DNA from: Lysobacter ciconiae
GTDB lineage: Bacteria; Pseudomonadota; Gammaproteobacteria; Xanthomonadales; Xanthomonadaceae
Assembly (NCBI RefSeq): GCF_015209725.1
Contig: NZ_CP063656.1
Coordinates: 62,001-126,000 of the forward strand
Direction of reading: 5' to 3'
Length of the DNA stretch: 64,000 bases
In this document: positions 6,117 through 15,766 of the stretch, one piece after another
Layout: each line of letters begins with the position of its first letter
Position numbering within the stretch: position 1 is the first letter of the stretch
The notes under the pieces: generated by a model
Database searches by the model: none
Seen by the model: the letters and a program-made list of their open reading frames with translations, nothing else
What the model was told of the DNA's origin: nothing
Program-made: the position numbers and the translations under genes

Positions 6117-8996
6117 CTAGGCGCCTGTCCCGACCATAGAGGCAGTGCCGGGCGCGGCGGTAGCTGGGGCGGACCCTAGAGGCGCGAAGGAGGCCGGGCG
6201 CCCGAACAGGTAGCCCTGACCGAATCCGCAGCTGAGGTCGAGCAGCAGCTTCCGCTGCTCGGGACTTTCGATGCCCTCGGCGACCACCGTCATGTCCAGG
6301 GCCCGCGCGAGCGAGATGACCGCTGAAACGACCGCCGCGCAGTTGCCCGGCTCGCCCAGGGAGGCAAGGAAGGTGCGGTCGATCTTGATCATCCGCAGCG
6401 GGAAGGCATGCAGGTAGCTGAGCGAGGAATAGCCGGTGCCAAAATCGTCCAGAGCGATGCCGACGCCCTCGTCGCGGAGCTGGCCCAGCACCGAACGCAC
6501 GCGCTCGGAATCGTCCAGCAACGAGCCTTCGGTCACCTCGATGACCAGTCGGCTCGGGGCAAGGCCGGTGCGCGCGAGCAGGTCGAGCAGGCGCCGTGCA
6601 AAGTCCTCGCGTTGCAGGTGGCGCGGCATCACGTTGATCGTCAGGTAGGTGTCGTCGTGGATGGTGGCGACGTGGGCCATGCTGCGCTTGAAGATGCGCC
6701 AGTCGATGGTCTCCATCAGGCCGCTGTCCTCGGCGACCTGCTGGAAGTCGCCTGGACACAGCACCCCGCGCTGCGGATGGTTCCAGCGCATCAGGGCCTC
6801 GCGCCCGACGATGGTGGCATCGTCCAGGCGCACGATGGGTTGCAGGTAGGGCTCCAGCTCGTCGCGTTCGATCGCCTGGCGCAGCTCGGCTTCCAGCGCC
6901 AGCAGGTCCACCGAATAGCCGTGCATCGACTGGTCGTACATCTGCCAACGGCAGCGCCCGAGGGCCTTGGCGCGGTACAGCGCGATATCCGCGTCGCGCA
7001 GGAGTTCGTCCGCATGCGTGTACCGGCCATCGCCGATGACGATGCCGATGCTCGCCGAGGGCTCCAGCATGCGGCCGCTGATCGGCATCGGCGCGGTGAT
7101 CACCTCCAGGATCCGCTCGGCGATCGTCGCCGCCGGTGCGCGCGCGCCGTCGCGGTCACGGCCGACCTGCTCGAGCAGGACGACGAACTCGTCCCCGGCC
7201 AGTCTTGCCACCAGGTCGGGTTTTCGCACGCAGGACTGGAGGCGGCGGGCGATCTCGCGCAGGAACGCGTCGCCCGCCAGGTGCCCGAGGTTGTCGTTGA
7301 TCAGCTTGAAGCGGTCGACGTCCAGATACAGCAACGCGCAGAACGAGCCCGGTTCGGCACGCCGGCGGGCCAGCACGGCGTCGACGCGTTCATGCAGTTG
7401 GCCGCGGTTGGGAAGCCCGGTCAGGGCATCGTGCATGACCTCGTGCTCGAGCCGTTGCTGCACCAGCTCGCGCTCGCGGATCTGGCTGCGCAGCTCCAGC
7501 GTGCGCTCCGCCACCCGCTCCTCCAGCTGCGCGAAGGCTTTCTGGCGGAACTGGGCATTGCGCCGGCGCAGCAGGCTGTTGGCGATCTGGGAGGCGACAA
7601 AGACAAGCAGCTCCTGGTCCGCTGACGTGTAGTGCACGTGGCAGTCATAACTCTGCACGGTGACCAGCCCGACCACCTCGTCGCCCGAGAAAAGCGGTAC
7701 CCCCAGCCAGCACTCCGACGGTTTTCCCTGGCCGGGCCGGTCGATGACCTCGCCCTGGCGGATCAGGTCCAGCGCCTCATCGTGGGTGACCAGCAGCGCG
7801 CGCCGGGTCCGCAGCACGTATTCGCTGAGCCCGCGCGCCAGCGGCCGGTGCATCGGCAGGTCGTCGTGGTGGCGGTCGACCAGATAGGGAAACTCCAGAC
7901 GCGTCCGATCGTCCGACAGCAGGGCGATGAAGAAGTTGTCGGCGTTGAGCAGCTGGCGCACCACGTCATGGATGCCGGCAAAGAAGGCGTGTTCGTCGGT
8001 GTCCTCGTTCGCCAGCTGGGCGATCTGGAACATCGCGCTCTGCAGCCGCTCGGCGCGCTGGCGCTCGGCGATCTCCAGCTGAAGGTCGCAGTTGACCTGG
8101 GCCAGCTCCTGGGTGCGCAGCTTGACGCTGCGTTCGAGCAATTCGCTGCTTCCCTTGCGCTCAACGGCGGTAAGGATGTGGCTGGCAACGAACTCCAGCA
8201 GGTCCTCGTCGGTCTCGCTGAACTCCACGCCGGGCTCGTAGCTCTGCACGACGATGGCGCCGTGGACCGCGCCGTCCCTCAGCATGGGCACGCCGAGCCA
8301 GTCCGAACTGTAGGTCCCCACCAGGCGCAGCGGGCCATCGACCTGCGTGCGGATGTATTCGCGGCTGCCTCGCAGCGGCCGACCGTCGCGCAGGACGTAC
8401 CAGGTGGCGGAATGCTTCAGGTCCTCGCGGGGCAGCTCCTCAAACAGCGGCGAATCCTCGACGTCCACGAAGTACAGCATACGGATGGTGTCGTGGGTCG
8501 GATCGAGCAGGGCGATGAAGAAATTTTCCGCATACATCAGCGTGCCGACGATGTCGTGGATGCCGCGCAGGACTTCCGACATGTCCCGATCCGAGCCCGA
8601 CAGCTGCGAGATCGCGAACAGGGCGCGCTGCATCTTCTCGGAGTTCTGCAGCTTGACCACCTCCTGCTCCAGTTCAGCCAGGCGGCGCAGGCGCTGGAGA
8701 AGCGGGTCCGCGGTCGCGACGCCCGGCGCCAGGGCAGTGGCAATCGCGGCGGGATGGCTTCCGTCGGCGGCGGTGACCGCGAGCACGGCGTTGCTGGCGG
8801 GCAGATCCAGTGACGCAGTCCTGTCGCTGTCGCCGCCGCCCTCGATCTCTGCGTCGCGCTCCCAGATCACCCTGGAGTCGTCGATCCCGGGCAGCGCTGC
8901 CGCGACGGTTTCAATGGCGCAGACGAGCTGGTCCACCGTCCGCGCTTCCAGCAGGGTTTCCCGCCAGGCCGCAAATGCGCCGTCGATGGCGTTCAT
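6117..8996 (-). CDS. GAF-GAF-GGDEF-EAL bifunctional c-di-GMP turnover protein
   Basis: The 959-residue cytoplasmic protein has no membrane segment. Two similar GAF-type sensor regions lie at about residues 130-290 and 325-485; both end in a WLGVP..(V/I)VVQSY.. strand. A coiled-coil linker (REREL-type helix) follows. The diguanylate cyclase domain begins at MHDALTGLPNR and carries RLAGDEF at 598-604, an active-type variant of GGDEF. The phosphodiesterase domain has EALMRW from 733, then VIEVTE, ALDDFGTGYSS, MIKIDRTF and VVAEGIE, the residues needed for metal binding and catalysis. Both halves may therefore be active, with direction set by ligands of the GAF pair. The stop codon is 13 bases from the lipase-like gene, so the two are likely one transcript. 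Confidence 0.93.
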   Translation of the reverse strand: MNAIDGAFAAWRETLLEARTVDQLVCAIETVAAALPGIDDSRVIWERDAEIEGGGDSDRTASLDLPASNAVLAVTAADGSHPAAIATALAPGVATADPLLQRLRRLAELEQEVVKLQNSEKMQRALFAISQLSGSDRDMSEVLRGIHDIVGTLMYAENFFIALLDPTHDTIRMLYFVDVEDSPLFEELPREDLKHSATWYVLRDGRPLRGSREYIRTQVDGPLRLVGTYSSDWLGVPMLRDGAVHGAIVVQSYEPGVEFSETDEDLLEFVASHILTAVERKGSSELLERSVKLRTQELAQVNCDLQLEIAERQRAERLQSAMFQIAQLANEDTDEHAFFAGIHDVVRQLLNADNFFIALLSDDRTRLEFPYLVDRHHDDLPMHRPLARGLSEYVLRTRRALLVTHDEALDLIRQGEVIDRPGQGKPSECWLGVPLFSGDEVVGLVTVQSYDCHVHYTSADQELLVFVASQIANSLLRRRNAQFRQKAFAQLEERVAERTLELRSQIRERELVQQRLEHEVMHDALTGLPNRGQLHERVDAVLARRRAEPGSFCALLYLDVDRFKLINDNLGHLAGDAFLREIARRLQSCVRKPDLVARLAGDEFVVLLEQVGRDRDGARAPAATIAERILEVITAPMPISGRMLEPSASIGIVIGDGRYTHADELLRDADIALYRAKALGRCRWQMYDQSMHGYSVDLLALEAELRQAIERDELEPYLQPIVRLDDATIVGREALMRWNHPQRGVLCPGDFQQVAEDSGLMETIDWRIFKRSMAHVATIHDDTYLTINVMPRHLQREDFARRLLDLLARTGLAPSRLVIEVTEGSLLDDSERVRSVLGQLRDEGVGIALDDFGTGYSSLSYLHAFPLRMIKIDRTFLASLGEPGNCAAVVSAVISLARALDMTVVAEGIESPEQRKLLLDLSCGFGQGYLFGRPASFAPLGSAPATAAPGTASMVGTGA

Positions 8997-9207
8997 GGCG
9001 GCCCGCCGTCGAGTAACCCGCCGTTGGCCAACCTGCCGTTGACCGACAGGGAGCGGACTTGACGCAAGCCCGCGCCGTCGCCGGCTGCGAATCGGAAAGC
9101 TTGCCTGCGGCGTTCAGTGGATCGGTAGGGCATGGGGCGCTCCAGCGGGCCAGACATTCCAGCCTGACCCCGCTATCGGCCGCCCCGCGCCAAGCTTTAA
9201 CGCGAAC

Positions 9208-12200
9208 TCATGCCACCTGCACCAGTCGCAGCGGGTTGGACCACTCCTGCAACAGCTCCGCCTCGCGCGCCTTGGCCTTGGCCAGATGCGCTTCCTTGAC
9301 GTGGCCGTAGCCGCGGATCTGCTCGGGGATGGACGCGATCTCGGCCGCCAGGGCGACGTTGCCACGGTCCAGCCGGGGCAGGAGGGCATCGATGGTCTGG
9401 AAGTAGTCGACGATCAGCTGGCGCTCGCCGCGGCGCTCGGCGGTGTAGCCGAAGATGTCCAGCCTGCCGCCGCGCAGGGTGCGCAGCTTGGCCAGCCACT
9501 TGAACGCGGTGAACATCCTCGGGCCGAACTCGCGCTTGATCAGCTGGCCGTTGTCGTCGCGCTTGGCGAACAGCGGCGGAGCGAGGTGGAACTTGATTTT
9601 GTAGTCGCCGTCGAACTGCTGCTCAACTTGGCGCAGGAACTCGCCGCTGGTATACAGCCGAGCGACTTCGTATTCGTCCTTGTAGGCCATCAGCTTGAAC
9701 GCATAGCGGGCGACCGCCTCGGTCAGGTCGGTGCTGCCGCCCGCCTTGCCGGCCTCCGCGTCGCGTACCCGGTTGACCAGGCTGGCGTAGTGGCGCGCGT
9801 AGTCCGCGTCCTGGTACTCGGTGAGGAACTGCACCCGGCGGCCGATCAGTTCGTCCAGCGAGCGTGACAGGCGCGAGTCGTCCATCGGCAGGAACGCGAC
9901 CTTGTCACCCGGTTGGCTCTGCGGGACATGGCGGAGTTCGTCTTCCTTGCGGCCGGCCAGCGGCGCCGAGGGGCTCGCAAACTCGCTGCCTTCCCAGTCG
10001 CCGGCGCCGAGCATCGGCAGGTCGCGCGGAGTGGCTTCCGCCGCGGTCGGCTGGTTGCGCACCAGTCCGGCGGCATCGGCCACCGCGTTGGGGTCAATCA
10101 CCGCCAGCCGGCCCCAGGCGAAGGCGGTCTTGTTCATCTCGATCGCCGCGCCGTTGAGCTCGACCGCGCGCATGATCGCGTCCAGCGAGATCGGCACCAG
10201 CCCGCGCTGCCACGCATAACCCAGCAGGAACAGGTTGCTGCCGATCGCGTTGCCCAGCAGGGCGGTGGCGATCTGGGTGGCGTCGACCACGAACGGCTTC
10301 TCGCCGCCCAGCGCGGTCTGCACCGCACTGATGATGTCGGCCGCGGGAAACTGGATGTCCGGGCGGGTGGTGAAGCTGCCCGGCATCGCCTCGTAGCTGT
10401 TGAGCACGACCTGGCTGCGGCCGCCGCGGATCTTCGACAGCGCCCAGTAGTCGTTGACCACGACCATGTCGCAGCCCAGCACCAGGTCGGCCTCGCCGGC
10501 GGCGATGCGCACCGCGTGGATTTCGGCCGGGCTGTTGGCGATGCGGATGTGGCTGGTGACTGCGCCGCCCTTCTGCGCCAGTCCGGTCTGGTCGAGCACG
10601 CTGGAACCCTTGCCCTCCAGATGCCCGGCCATGCCCAGCAGCGCACCGATGGTGACCACGCCGGTGCCGCCGACGCCGGTGATCAGGATGTTCCACGGCC
10701 GCTCCAGCGTCGGCAGTACCGGCATCGGCAGGTTGGCCAGGCGGTCAAGTGCGTTGCTGGCGGACTTCTTCTTCAGTCCGCCGCCCTCGATGATGACAAA
10801 GCTGGGGCAGAAGCCGGTGGTGCAGCTGTAGTCCTTGTTGCAGTTGGACTGGTCGATCTCGCGCTTGCGCCCGAATTCGGTTTCCTTGGGCAACACCGAC
10901 ACGCAGAACGATTTCTTGCCGCAGTCGCCGCAGCCCTCGCAGACCAGCGAGTTGACCATGACGCGTTTGGCCGGATCGACGATCCTGCCGCGCTTGCGGC
11001 GCCGACGCTTTTCGGTCGCGCAGGTCTGGTCGTAGATCAGCACCGAGGTGCCCTTCACGCCGCGCAGGCGCTTCTGCACCGCGTCCAGTTCGGCGCGGTC
11101 GAAGAACTCGACATCATTCGGGAACAGGTCGCGGCGCCGCCATTTGCCGATGTCATCGGAGACCACCACGATCGCGTGCACGCCTTCGCTGCGCACCTGG
11201 TGGGCGATCTGCGGCACGCTGAGCTGGCCGTCTACCGGCTGGCCGCCGGTCATTGCCACCGCGTCGTTGTAGAGGATCTTGTAGGTGATGTTGACCCCGG
11301 CCGCCACCGCCTGGCGGATCGCCAGCGTGCCGGAGTGGAAATAGGTGCCGTCGCCGAGGTTCTGGAACACGTGCCCGGTATCGGTGAACGCGGCCTGCCC
11401 GGCCCAGGTGACGCCTTCGCCGCCCATGTGCGTGTAGGTGTCGGTGCTGCGGTTCATCCAGGTCACCATGTAGTGGCAACCGATGCCGCCCAGCGCGCGC
11501 GAGCCTTGCGGCACCGCGGTGGAGAGGTTGTGCGGACAGCCGGAGCAGTAATGCGGCACGCGCGGGAACTGCGCCCGCGGCAGCGCCAGTTCGGCTTCCT
11601 TCTCGGCCATCCAGCGCATGACGTCGCGCATTCGCTCGTTGTCATGGAACTTCTGGATGCGCCGGCCGATCACGCCGGCGATCGTCGCCGGCGTCAGCTC
11701 GCCGGTGCTGGGCAGGATCCAGTGGCCCTGCTCGTCGTACTTGCCGACGATGGAGGGACGCGTGGCGCCGCCCCAGTTGTACATCGCCTCCTTCATCTGG
11801 CTCTCGATGAAGGCGTGCTTCTCCTCGACCACCACGATGTCGGCCAGGCCATCGGCGAAGCGCTGCAGGCCGACCGGCTCCAGCGGCCAGGTCATGCCGA
11901 CCTTGTACACGCGGATGCCCAGATCCTGACACGCGCGCTCGTCCAAACCGAGGTATTCCAGCGCGGTCAGCACGTCCAGATAGGACTTGCCGGTGGTGAT
12001 GATGCCCAGCCGCGGGTTGGGTGAATCGATCACGATGCGGTCGATCGCGTTGGCCCGGGCGAAGGCCTGCGCCGCCTTGACCGCGTAGCGGTGCAGGCGC
12101 ATCTCCTGGTCCAGCGGCGGATCCGGCCAGCGGATATTGAGGCCGCCGGCCGGCATCTCGAAGTCGTCCGGGGTGACGATCTGCAGCGCCAGCGGATTGA

Positions 12201-12891
12201 CGTCCACGGACGCGGAGGACTCCACCGTTTCGGCGATCGTCTTGAAGCCGACCCAGCGCCCGGTGTAGCGCGACATCGCCCAGCCGATCGCGCCCATGTC
12301 GAGGATGTCCTGCACCCCGGCCGGGTTGAGGATCGGCATCATCGCGCTGGTGAACTCGCCCTCCGAACCGTGCGGAAGCGTCGAGCTGCGGCAGGCGTGG
12401 TCGTCGGCGGCCAGCGCCAGCACGCCACCCAGCGGGCTGGTGCCGGCGGCATTGGCGTGCTTGAGCACATCGCCGCTGCGGTCCACGCCCGGCCCCTTGG
12501 CGTACCACATGCCGAACACGCCATCGACCTTGGCGCCTTCAAACAGGTTGGTCTGCTGGGTGCCCCAGACCATCGTCGCGCCGAGGTCCTCGTTGAGGCC
12601 CGGGATGAACTTCACCCCCGCCTTGGCCAGGTGCTGCTTCGCCCGCCACAGCTCCAGGTCGAAACCGCCCAGCGGCGAGCCGCGGTAGCCGGAAACAAAG
12701 CCGGCGGTGTTGAGGCCGGCAGCCTGGTCGCGCAGGCGCTGCATCAGCGGCAGCCGCACCAGCGCCTGCACGCCGGACAGGTAGATCCGGCCGGTCTCGC
12801 GGCTGTACTTGTGGTCCAGGCCGTAGTCGGGATCGGCGAGCGTGGCGCTGTGGGCCGAAGCCGGCGAGGAGAGCTGGGCGGTGCTGGTCAT
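9208..12891 (-). CDS. Fused indolepyruvate ferredoxin oxidoreductase family protein
   Basis: The product is about 1227 residues from the ATG at 12891, which has GGAG six bases upstream; a longer reading to 13074 adds a low-complexity leader and is unlikely. It joins IorA-like and IorB-like parts in one chain. The first half is the thiamine-diphosphate type 2-oxoacid oxidoreductase module, from NTAGFVSGYRGSPLGGFD near the start to HYMVTWMNRS and HMGGEGVTW. A cysteine cluster follows (CEGCGDCG from about residue 651, then CNKDYSC and GFCPS), expected to hold iron-sulfur clusters. The last part has a Rossmann-like ITGVGGTGVVTIG gamma domain. Such enzymes oxidise indolepyruvate or phenylpyruvate to aryl-acetyl-CoA during aromatic amino acid breakdown. 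It stands alone here. Confidence 0.92.
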   Translation of the reverse strand: MTSTAQLSSPASAHSATLADPDYGLDHKYSRETGRIYLSGVQALVRLPLMQRLRDQAAGLNTAGFVSGYRGSPLGGFDLELWRAKQHLAKAGVKFIPGLNEDLGATMVWGTQQTNLFEGAKVDGVFGMWYAKGPGVDRSGDVLKHANAAGTSPLGGVLALAADDHACRSSTLPHGSEGEFTSAMMPILNPAGVQDILDMGAIGWAMSRYTGRWVGFKTIAETVESSASVDVNPLALQIVTPDDFEMPAGGLNIRWPDPPLDQEMRLHRYAVKAAQAFARANAIDRIVIDSPNPRLGIITTGKSYLDVLTALEYLGLDERACQDLGIRVYKVGMTWPLEPVGLQRFADGLADIVVVEEKHAFIESQMKEAMYNWGGATRPSIVGKYDEQGHWILPSTGELTPATIAGVIGRRIQKFHDNERMRDVMRWMAEKEAELALPRAQFPRVPHYCSGCPHNLSTAVPQGSRALGGIGCHYMVTWMNRSTDTYTHMGGEGVTWAGQAAFTDTGHVFQNLGDGTYFHSGTLAIRQAVAAGVNITYKILYNDAVAMTGGQPVDGQLSVPQIAHQVRSEGVHAIVVVSDDIGKWRRRDLFPNDVEFFDRAELDAVQKRLRGVKGTSVLIYDQTCATEKRRRRKRGRIVDPAKRVMVNSLVCEGCGDCGKKSFCVSVLPKETEFGRKREIDQSNCNKDYSCTTGFCPSFVIIEGGGLKKKSASNALDRLANLPMPVLPTLERPWNILITGVGGTGVVTIGALLGMAGHLEGKGSSVLDQTGLAQKGGAVTSHIRIANSPAEIHAVRIAAGEADLVLGCDMVVVNDYWALSKIRGGRSQVVLNSYEAMPGSFTTRPDIQFPAADIISAVQTALGGEKPFVVDATQIATALLGNAIGSNLFLLGYAWQRGLVPISLDAIMRAVELNGAAIEMNKTAFAWGRLAVIDPNAVADAAGLVRNQPTAAEATPRDLPMLGAGDWEGSEFASPSAPLAGRKEDELRHVPQSQPGDKVAFLPMDDSRLSRSLDELIGRRVQFLTEYQDADYARHYASLVNRVRDAEAGKAGGSTDLTEAVARYAFKLMAYKDEYEVARLYTSGEFLRQVEQQFDGDYKIKFHLAPPLFAKRDDNGQLIKREFGPRMFTAFKWLAKLRTLRGGRLDIFGYTAERRGERQLIVDYFQTIDALLPRLDRGNVALAAEIASIPEQIRGYGHVKEAHLAKAKAREAELLQEWSNPLRLVQVA

Positions 12892-13111
12892 GCGGGGCTC
12901 CGACGCGGCGGCGGCCGCGCGATGGCTGCGGGGGTCGGGGTCGGATCGGGAAACGCTGCTGATGCACGGATCGGGTCCGGCGGAACCGGCGCGCGCGTCG
13001 TCGGCACAGCCGCGGGAGTCTAGCAGCCAATGCCTTTGTGCCGCGGCCGCACGGCTTTGTCCCGCGGTCTGCACGCGCTACCATGAGCGCGCAATCCAGG
13101 GGGGAATGTGC

Positions 13112-13771
13112 ATGTTCAATTTCAAGCGGCCGCTCAGCGGCCGGGTTCTGGCTGCGACGCTGGCAGGTTGTCTGCTGGTGACCGGCGCAGCAGCGGCACA
13201 AAGCCGGCTGGTGCCTGCATCCGAGTTCTATTTCGCGGAAGAAGCGCGCACGACGCGTCCGGTGGTCGCCATCCAGGGCGAGGGCGATGCGTTGACCGAA
13301 GCACTGCTCAAGGCGGTCGCGCGCAAGCCGCGTGCCCAGGCCGAGACGGCCCAGCTGGCCCATGTGGCCATGACCGGCGGCCGGCCCGAGCTGGGCATCG
13401 AGCTGTACGACCGCGCGCTGCGCAACCTGGGCACGACCGACATCCTGTACCGGCCGGTCCTGTGGAACTACGGCTGGGACCTGCTGCGCAACGGCGACGC
13501 CGAAGCCGCGCTGGCGCGCTGGGAGACGCTGATGAGGGCGCGCAACGTCACCGCCGACTGGATGCCGCCCACGTTCGCGCTGGCTTTGTGGCAACTGGAC
13601 CGCAAGGACGAGGCGGTGGAGTGGTATGCGGCCGCCGTGCGCACCCATCCGGACCGCTGGACCTATCCCGACCGTTTCGACGAGCTGCTGCCCGACTGGC
13701 TACCCGCCGAGCGTGAGGCGCTCGCGAAGGTGCAGCAGGCATGGCAGGCTGATCCACCGCAATGGCGCTGA
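13112..13771 (+). CDS. Exported TPR-like protein of unknown function
   Basis: Two in-frame ATGs occur (13106 and 13112). Only the second has proper spacing from the CCAGGGGGGA ribosome-binding site, giving a 219-residue protein. The N-terminus (MFNFKRPLSGRVLAATLAGC, then LLVTGAAAAQS) is a signal peptide with an AAA-Q type cleavage site. The mature part is helical, with paired-helix patterns such as GRPELGIELYDRALRNLG and GDAEAALARWETLMRAR that resemble tetratricopeptide repeats at about residues 90-180. It lies 37 bases before another exported protein gene, and the pair is probably one operon. I do not recognise a specific family; a periplasmic scaffold or binding role is only a guess. Confidence 0.75.
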   Translation: MFNFKRPLSGRVLAATLAGCLLVTGAAAAQSRLVPASEFYFAEEARTTRPVVAIQGEGDALTEALLKAVARKPRAQAETAQLAHVAMTGGRPELGIELYDRALRNLGTTDILYRPVLWNYGWDLLRNGDAEAALARWETLMRARNVTADWMPPTFALALWQLDRKDEAVEWYAAAVRTHPDRWTYPDRFDELLPDWLPAEREALAKVQQAWQADPPQWR

Positions 13772-13808
13772 TCCGCGGCTGAGCACAAGCCACGACCGGA
13801 GCAACGGA

Positions 13809-15029
13809 ATGCTGCAAAAACGACTGCTTGAGCGAACGCTTGCTGTAGCCCTGCTGTCGGCGCTGTCGCTCGCCGGCTCCGCGACTGCGACGGGGCAGGC
13901 TCCCGCGATCGATCGCGCCGCCGCCGCCGCCGAAGCCTGCATGGCGCTCGGTGACGACGCTCGCATCGCGCAATGCCTGCAGCAGGTGGCGCCACGTTCG
14001 CCGGAGCAGCAACGCGCGGATGCCGTGCTCGACGATCCCGCCACGCAGGCGGCGATGGAAGCCTGGAGCCGCGCTTACGAGCCGGCGATGGCGGCGCACG
14101 CGCAGGCTCTGGCGCAGCGCGGCGATGTGCGCAGCCTGCTGGGCGCGATGATGATCATGCCGGTGCAGGACGCAGCGGCCGGCGATGCCCCCGGCGTGTT
14201 GGGGTTGCAGGCGCGCGGCTGGTTCGCGCGCGCCCGCCAGCTCGGTCCCACCGATCCGGTGGTCGCCTGGGTGGAGGTCACCGATTGCCACGTGCTGGGC
14301 TGCGATCGCGACGCCGCGATCGCGCGGCTGCTGCAGGTGGACGGCGACAACGCCGCGGCGCACCTGTGGGCGAACGGCGTGGCGATGGAGTCCGGCGATC
14401 CGCGCGCGGCCCGCGAGGATCTGCATGCGGCCGCTGTCGCCCCGCGCTACCAACCGCACAGCGGCCCATTGCTCAGCCTTTTGCTGGACGCGCGCGCCGG
14501 AGCGCCCGTGCCGGCGATGGACGCGCGTACGTCCGCCGGCATGCAGGCCGCCACCGGTACCGGAACCGCGGCCGACTGGATGGCCATGCAGGCACTCGGG
14601 CAATGGGCCGCCATCGCCCTGGCACCGATGCAGGGCGTGAGCCGTTTCTGCGCGCCGGGCTCGGCGCAACTGGCGCGCGACCCCGGCCTGCGCGCCGACT
14701 GCAAGGCGGTGCTGTCCCGTCTGGCCGCGGATGATTCCACCCTCCCTTACGCCGAGATGGCAACTCGGCTGCTGATCGGACTGGACCCCGGGCTGACCGG
14801 CCAGTGGACACCAAGGCTGCGCCAGCTGGCCTGGTGGCGGGAGCAATCGCTGCCCTTGTTGGCGGATCTGGGCGGGGTCGCGCATCGCGGCGGGACACCG
14901 GGCGCGGGCGAGTATGCCCGCTGGGTCGCCAGCGATGGCGAGTTGGGCGCCATGGCCAGACTGTTGTCCCACGCCGGCATTGCGACGGCGCCGCCGACGG
15001 AGTGGCAGCTGCCGCGGCAACCACGTTGA
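13809..15029 (+). CDS. Exported helical protein of unknown function
   Basis: Starting at the ATG at 13809, preceded by GGAGCAACGGA, the protein has 406 residues. The signal peptide covers about residues 1-28 (RTLAVALLSALSLAGSATAT). The rest is Ala-rich and helical and contains six or seven cysteines in pairs (for example CMALGDDARIAQC and CHVLGC), which could form disulfides in the periplasm. Segments like GDPRAARE..LHAAAV suggest degenerate helix-turn-helix repeats of Sel1/TPR style, but no repeat is clean. It follows the TPR-like exported protein gene and may work with it. No known family is evident to me. Confidence 0.72.
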   Translation: MLQKRLLERTLAVALLSALSLAGSATATGQAPAIDRAAAAAEACMALGDDARIAQCLQQVAPRSPEQQRADAVLDDPATQAAMEAWSRAYEPAMAAHAQALAQRGDVRSLLGAMMIMPVQDAAAGDAPGVLGLQARGWFARARQLGPTDPVVAWVEVTDCHVLGCDRDAAIARLLQVDGDNAAAHLWANGVAMESGDPRAAREDLHAAAVAPRYQPHSGPLLSLLLDARAGAPVPAMDARTSAGMQAATGTGTAADWMAMQALGQWAAIALAPMQGVSRFCAPGSAQLARDPGLRADCKAVLSRLAADDSTLPYAEMATRLLIGLDPGLTGQWTPRLRQLAWWREQSLPLLADLGGVAHRGGTPGAGEYARWVASDGELGAMARLLSHAGIATAPPTEWQLPRQPR

Positions 15030-15124
15030 CCGCACGTCCCGTCCCACTTCGTGGGTGACGCGCGCTCCCGGTGTTGTACGCTGCAGCCTGACGCGCAGCG
15101 CAGCCTGCAAACCCGGGAGATGCG

Positions 15125-15754
15125 ATGAAGACGGTGCTGGTGGCCACATCCAAGGGTGGGGCAGGCAAGACCACGATCGCCACCCACCTGGCCGCGAATG
15201 CCGCGCTGCAGGGTCACCGCACCGCGCTGGTGGACGCGGACCCGCAACGCTCGTCCCACGGCTGGGCGCAGCGCCGCGCGGCGCTCGACTCCGCAGTGCT
15301 GCCGGTGGATGGCACCAACCGCTGGAAATGGCAGCGCGGCGTGCCCTCCGATACCGAGCGGCTGATCATCGACGCCCCGGCCGGGGCCATGGCCGACGAG
15401 CTGCAGAGCTTCCTCGACGTCGCCGACGCGGTGGTCGTGCCGATCCAGCCATCATTGCTGGACATCGAGGCCAGCGTGCCGTTCCTGGATTCGCTGGCCC
15501 GCCATCCGCGCGTGCGCGGCGGCGAGTTGAAGGTGGGCCTGGTGGCCAACCGTCTTCGCCCGTGGACCAGCACCTCGCGCGAAACCCTGGCCATGCTCGA
15601 GCGCTGGCCGTATCCGGTCGTCGCCCGGTTGCGCGACAGCCAGGCCTATGTGGTCCTGGCCGGCCTGGGCAAAAGCCTGTTTGACTACCATTCCGCGAAC
15701 GTCCGCGACCACCAGTCCGATTGGCAGCCGTTGCTGAAATGGCTGGCCAAATGA
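15125..15754 (+). CDS. ParA/MinD-family P-loop ATPase
   Basis: This 209-residue protein begins at the ATG at 15125. Residues 10-17 read KGGAGKTT, the deviant Walker A of the ParA/MinD group with the signature lysine (Lys10). LVDADPQRS supplies the switch I aspartate, and IIDAPAG is the Walker B strand with the Asp of the A' box. The length fits the short chromosomal ParA-like ATPases rather than the plasmid forms with a DNA-binding N-terminus. No parB-like gene follows, so an orphan role such as positioning of a protein complex is more likely than DNA segregation. The next gene (SixA-like) starts 12 bases downstream, indicating an operon. Confidence 0.88.
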   Translation: MKTVLVATSKGGAGKTTIATHLAANAALQGHRTALVDADPQRSSHGWAQRRAALDSAVLPVDGTNRWKWQRGVPSDTERLIIDAPAGAMADELQSFLDVADAVVVPIQPSLLDIEASVPFLDSLARHPRVRGGELKVGLVANRLRPWTSTSRETLAMLERWPYPVVARLRDSQAYVVLAGLGKSLFDYHSANVRDHQSDWQPLLKWLAK

Positions 15755-15766
15755 GGAGACTCCGCC

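Noticed and set aside
12892..13074. N-terminal extension of the indolepyruvate oxidoreductase to 13074
   Set aside because: The added 61 residues are low-complexity, and a good ribosome-binding site precedes the ATG at 12891.
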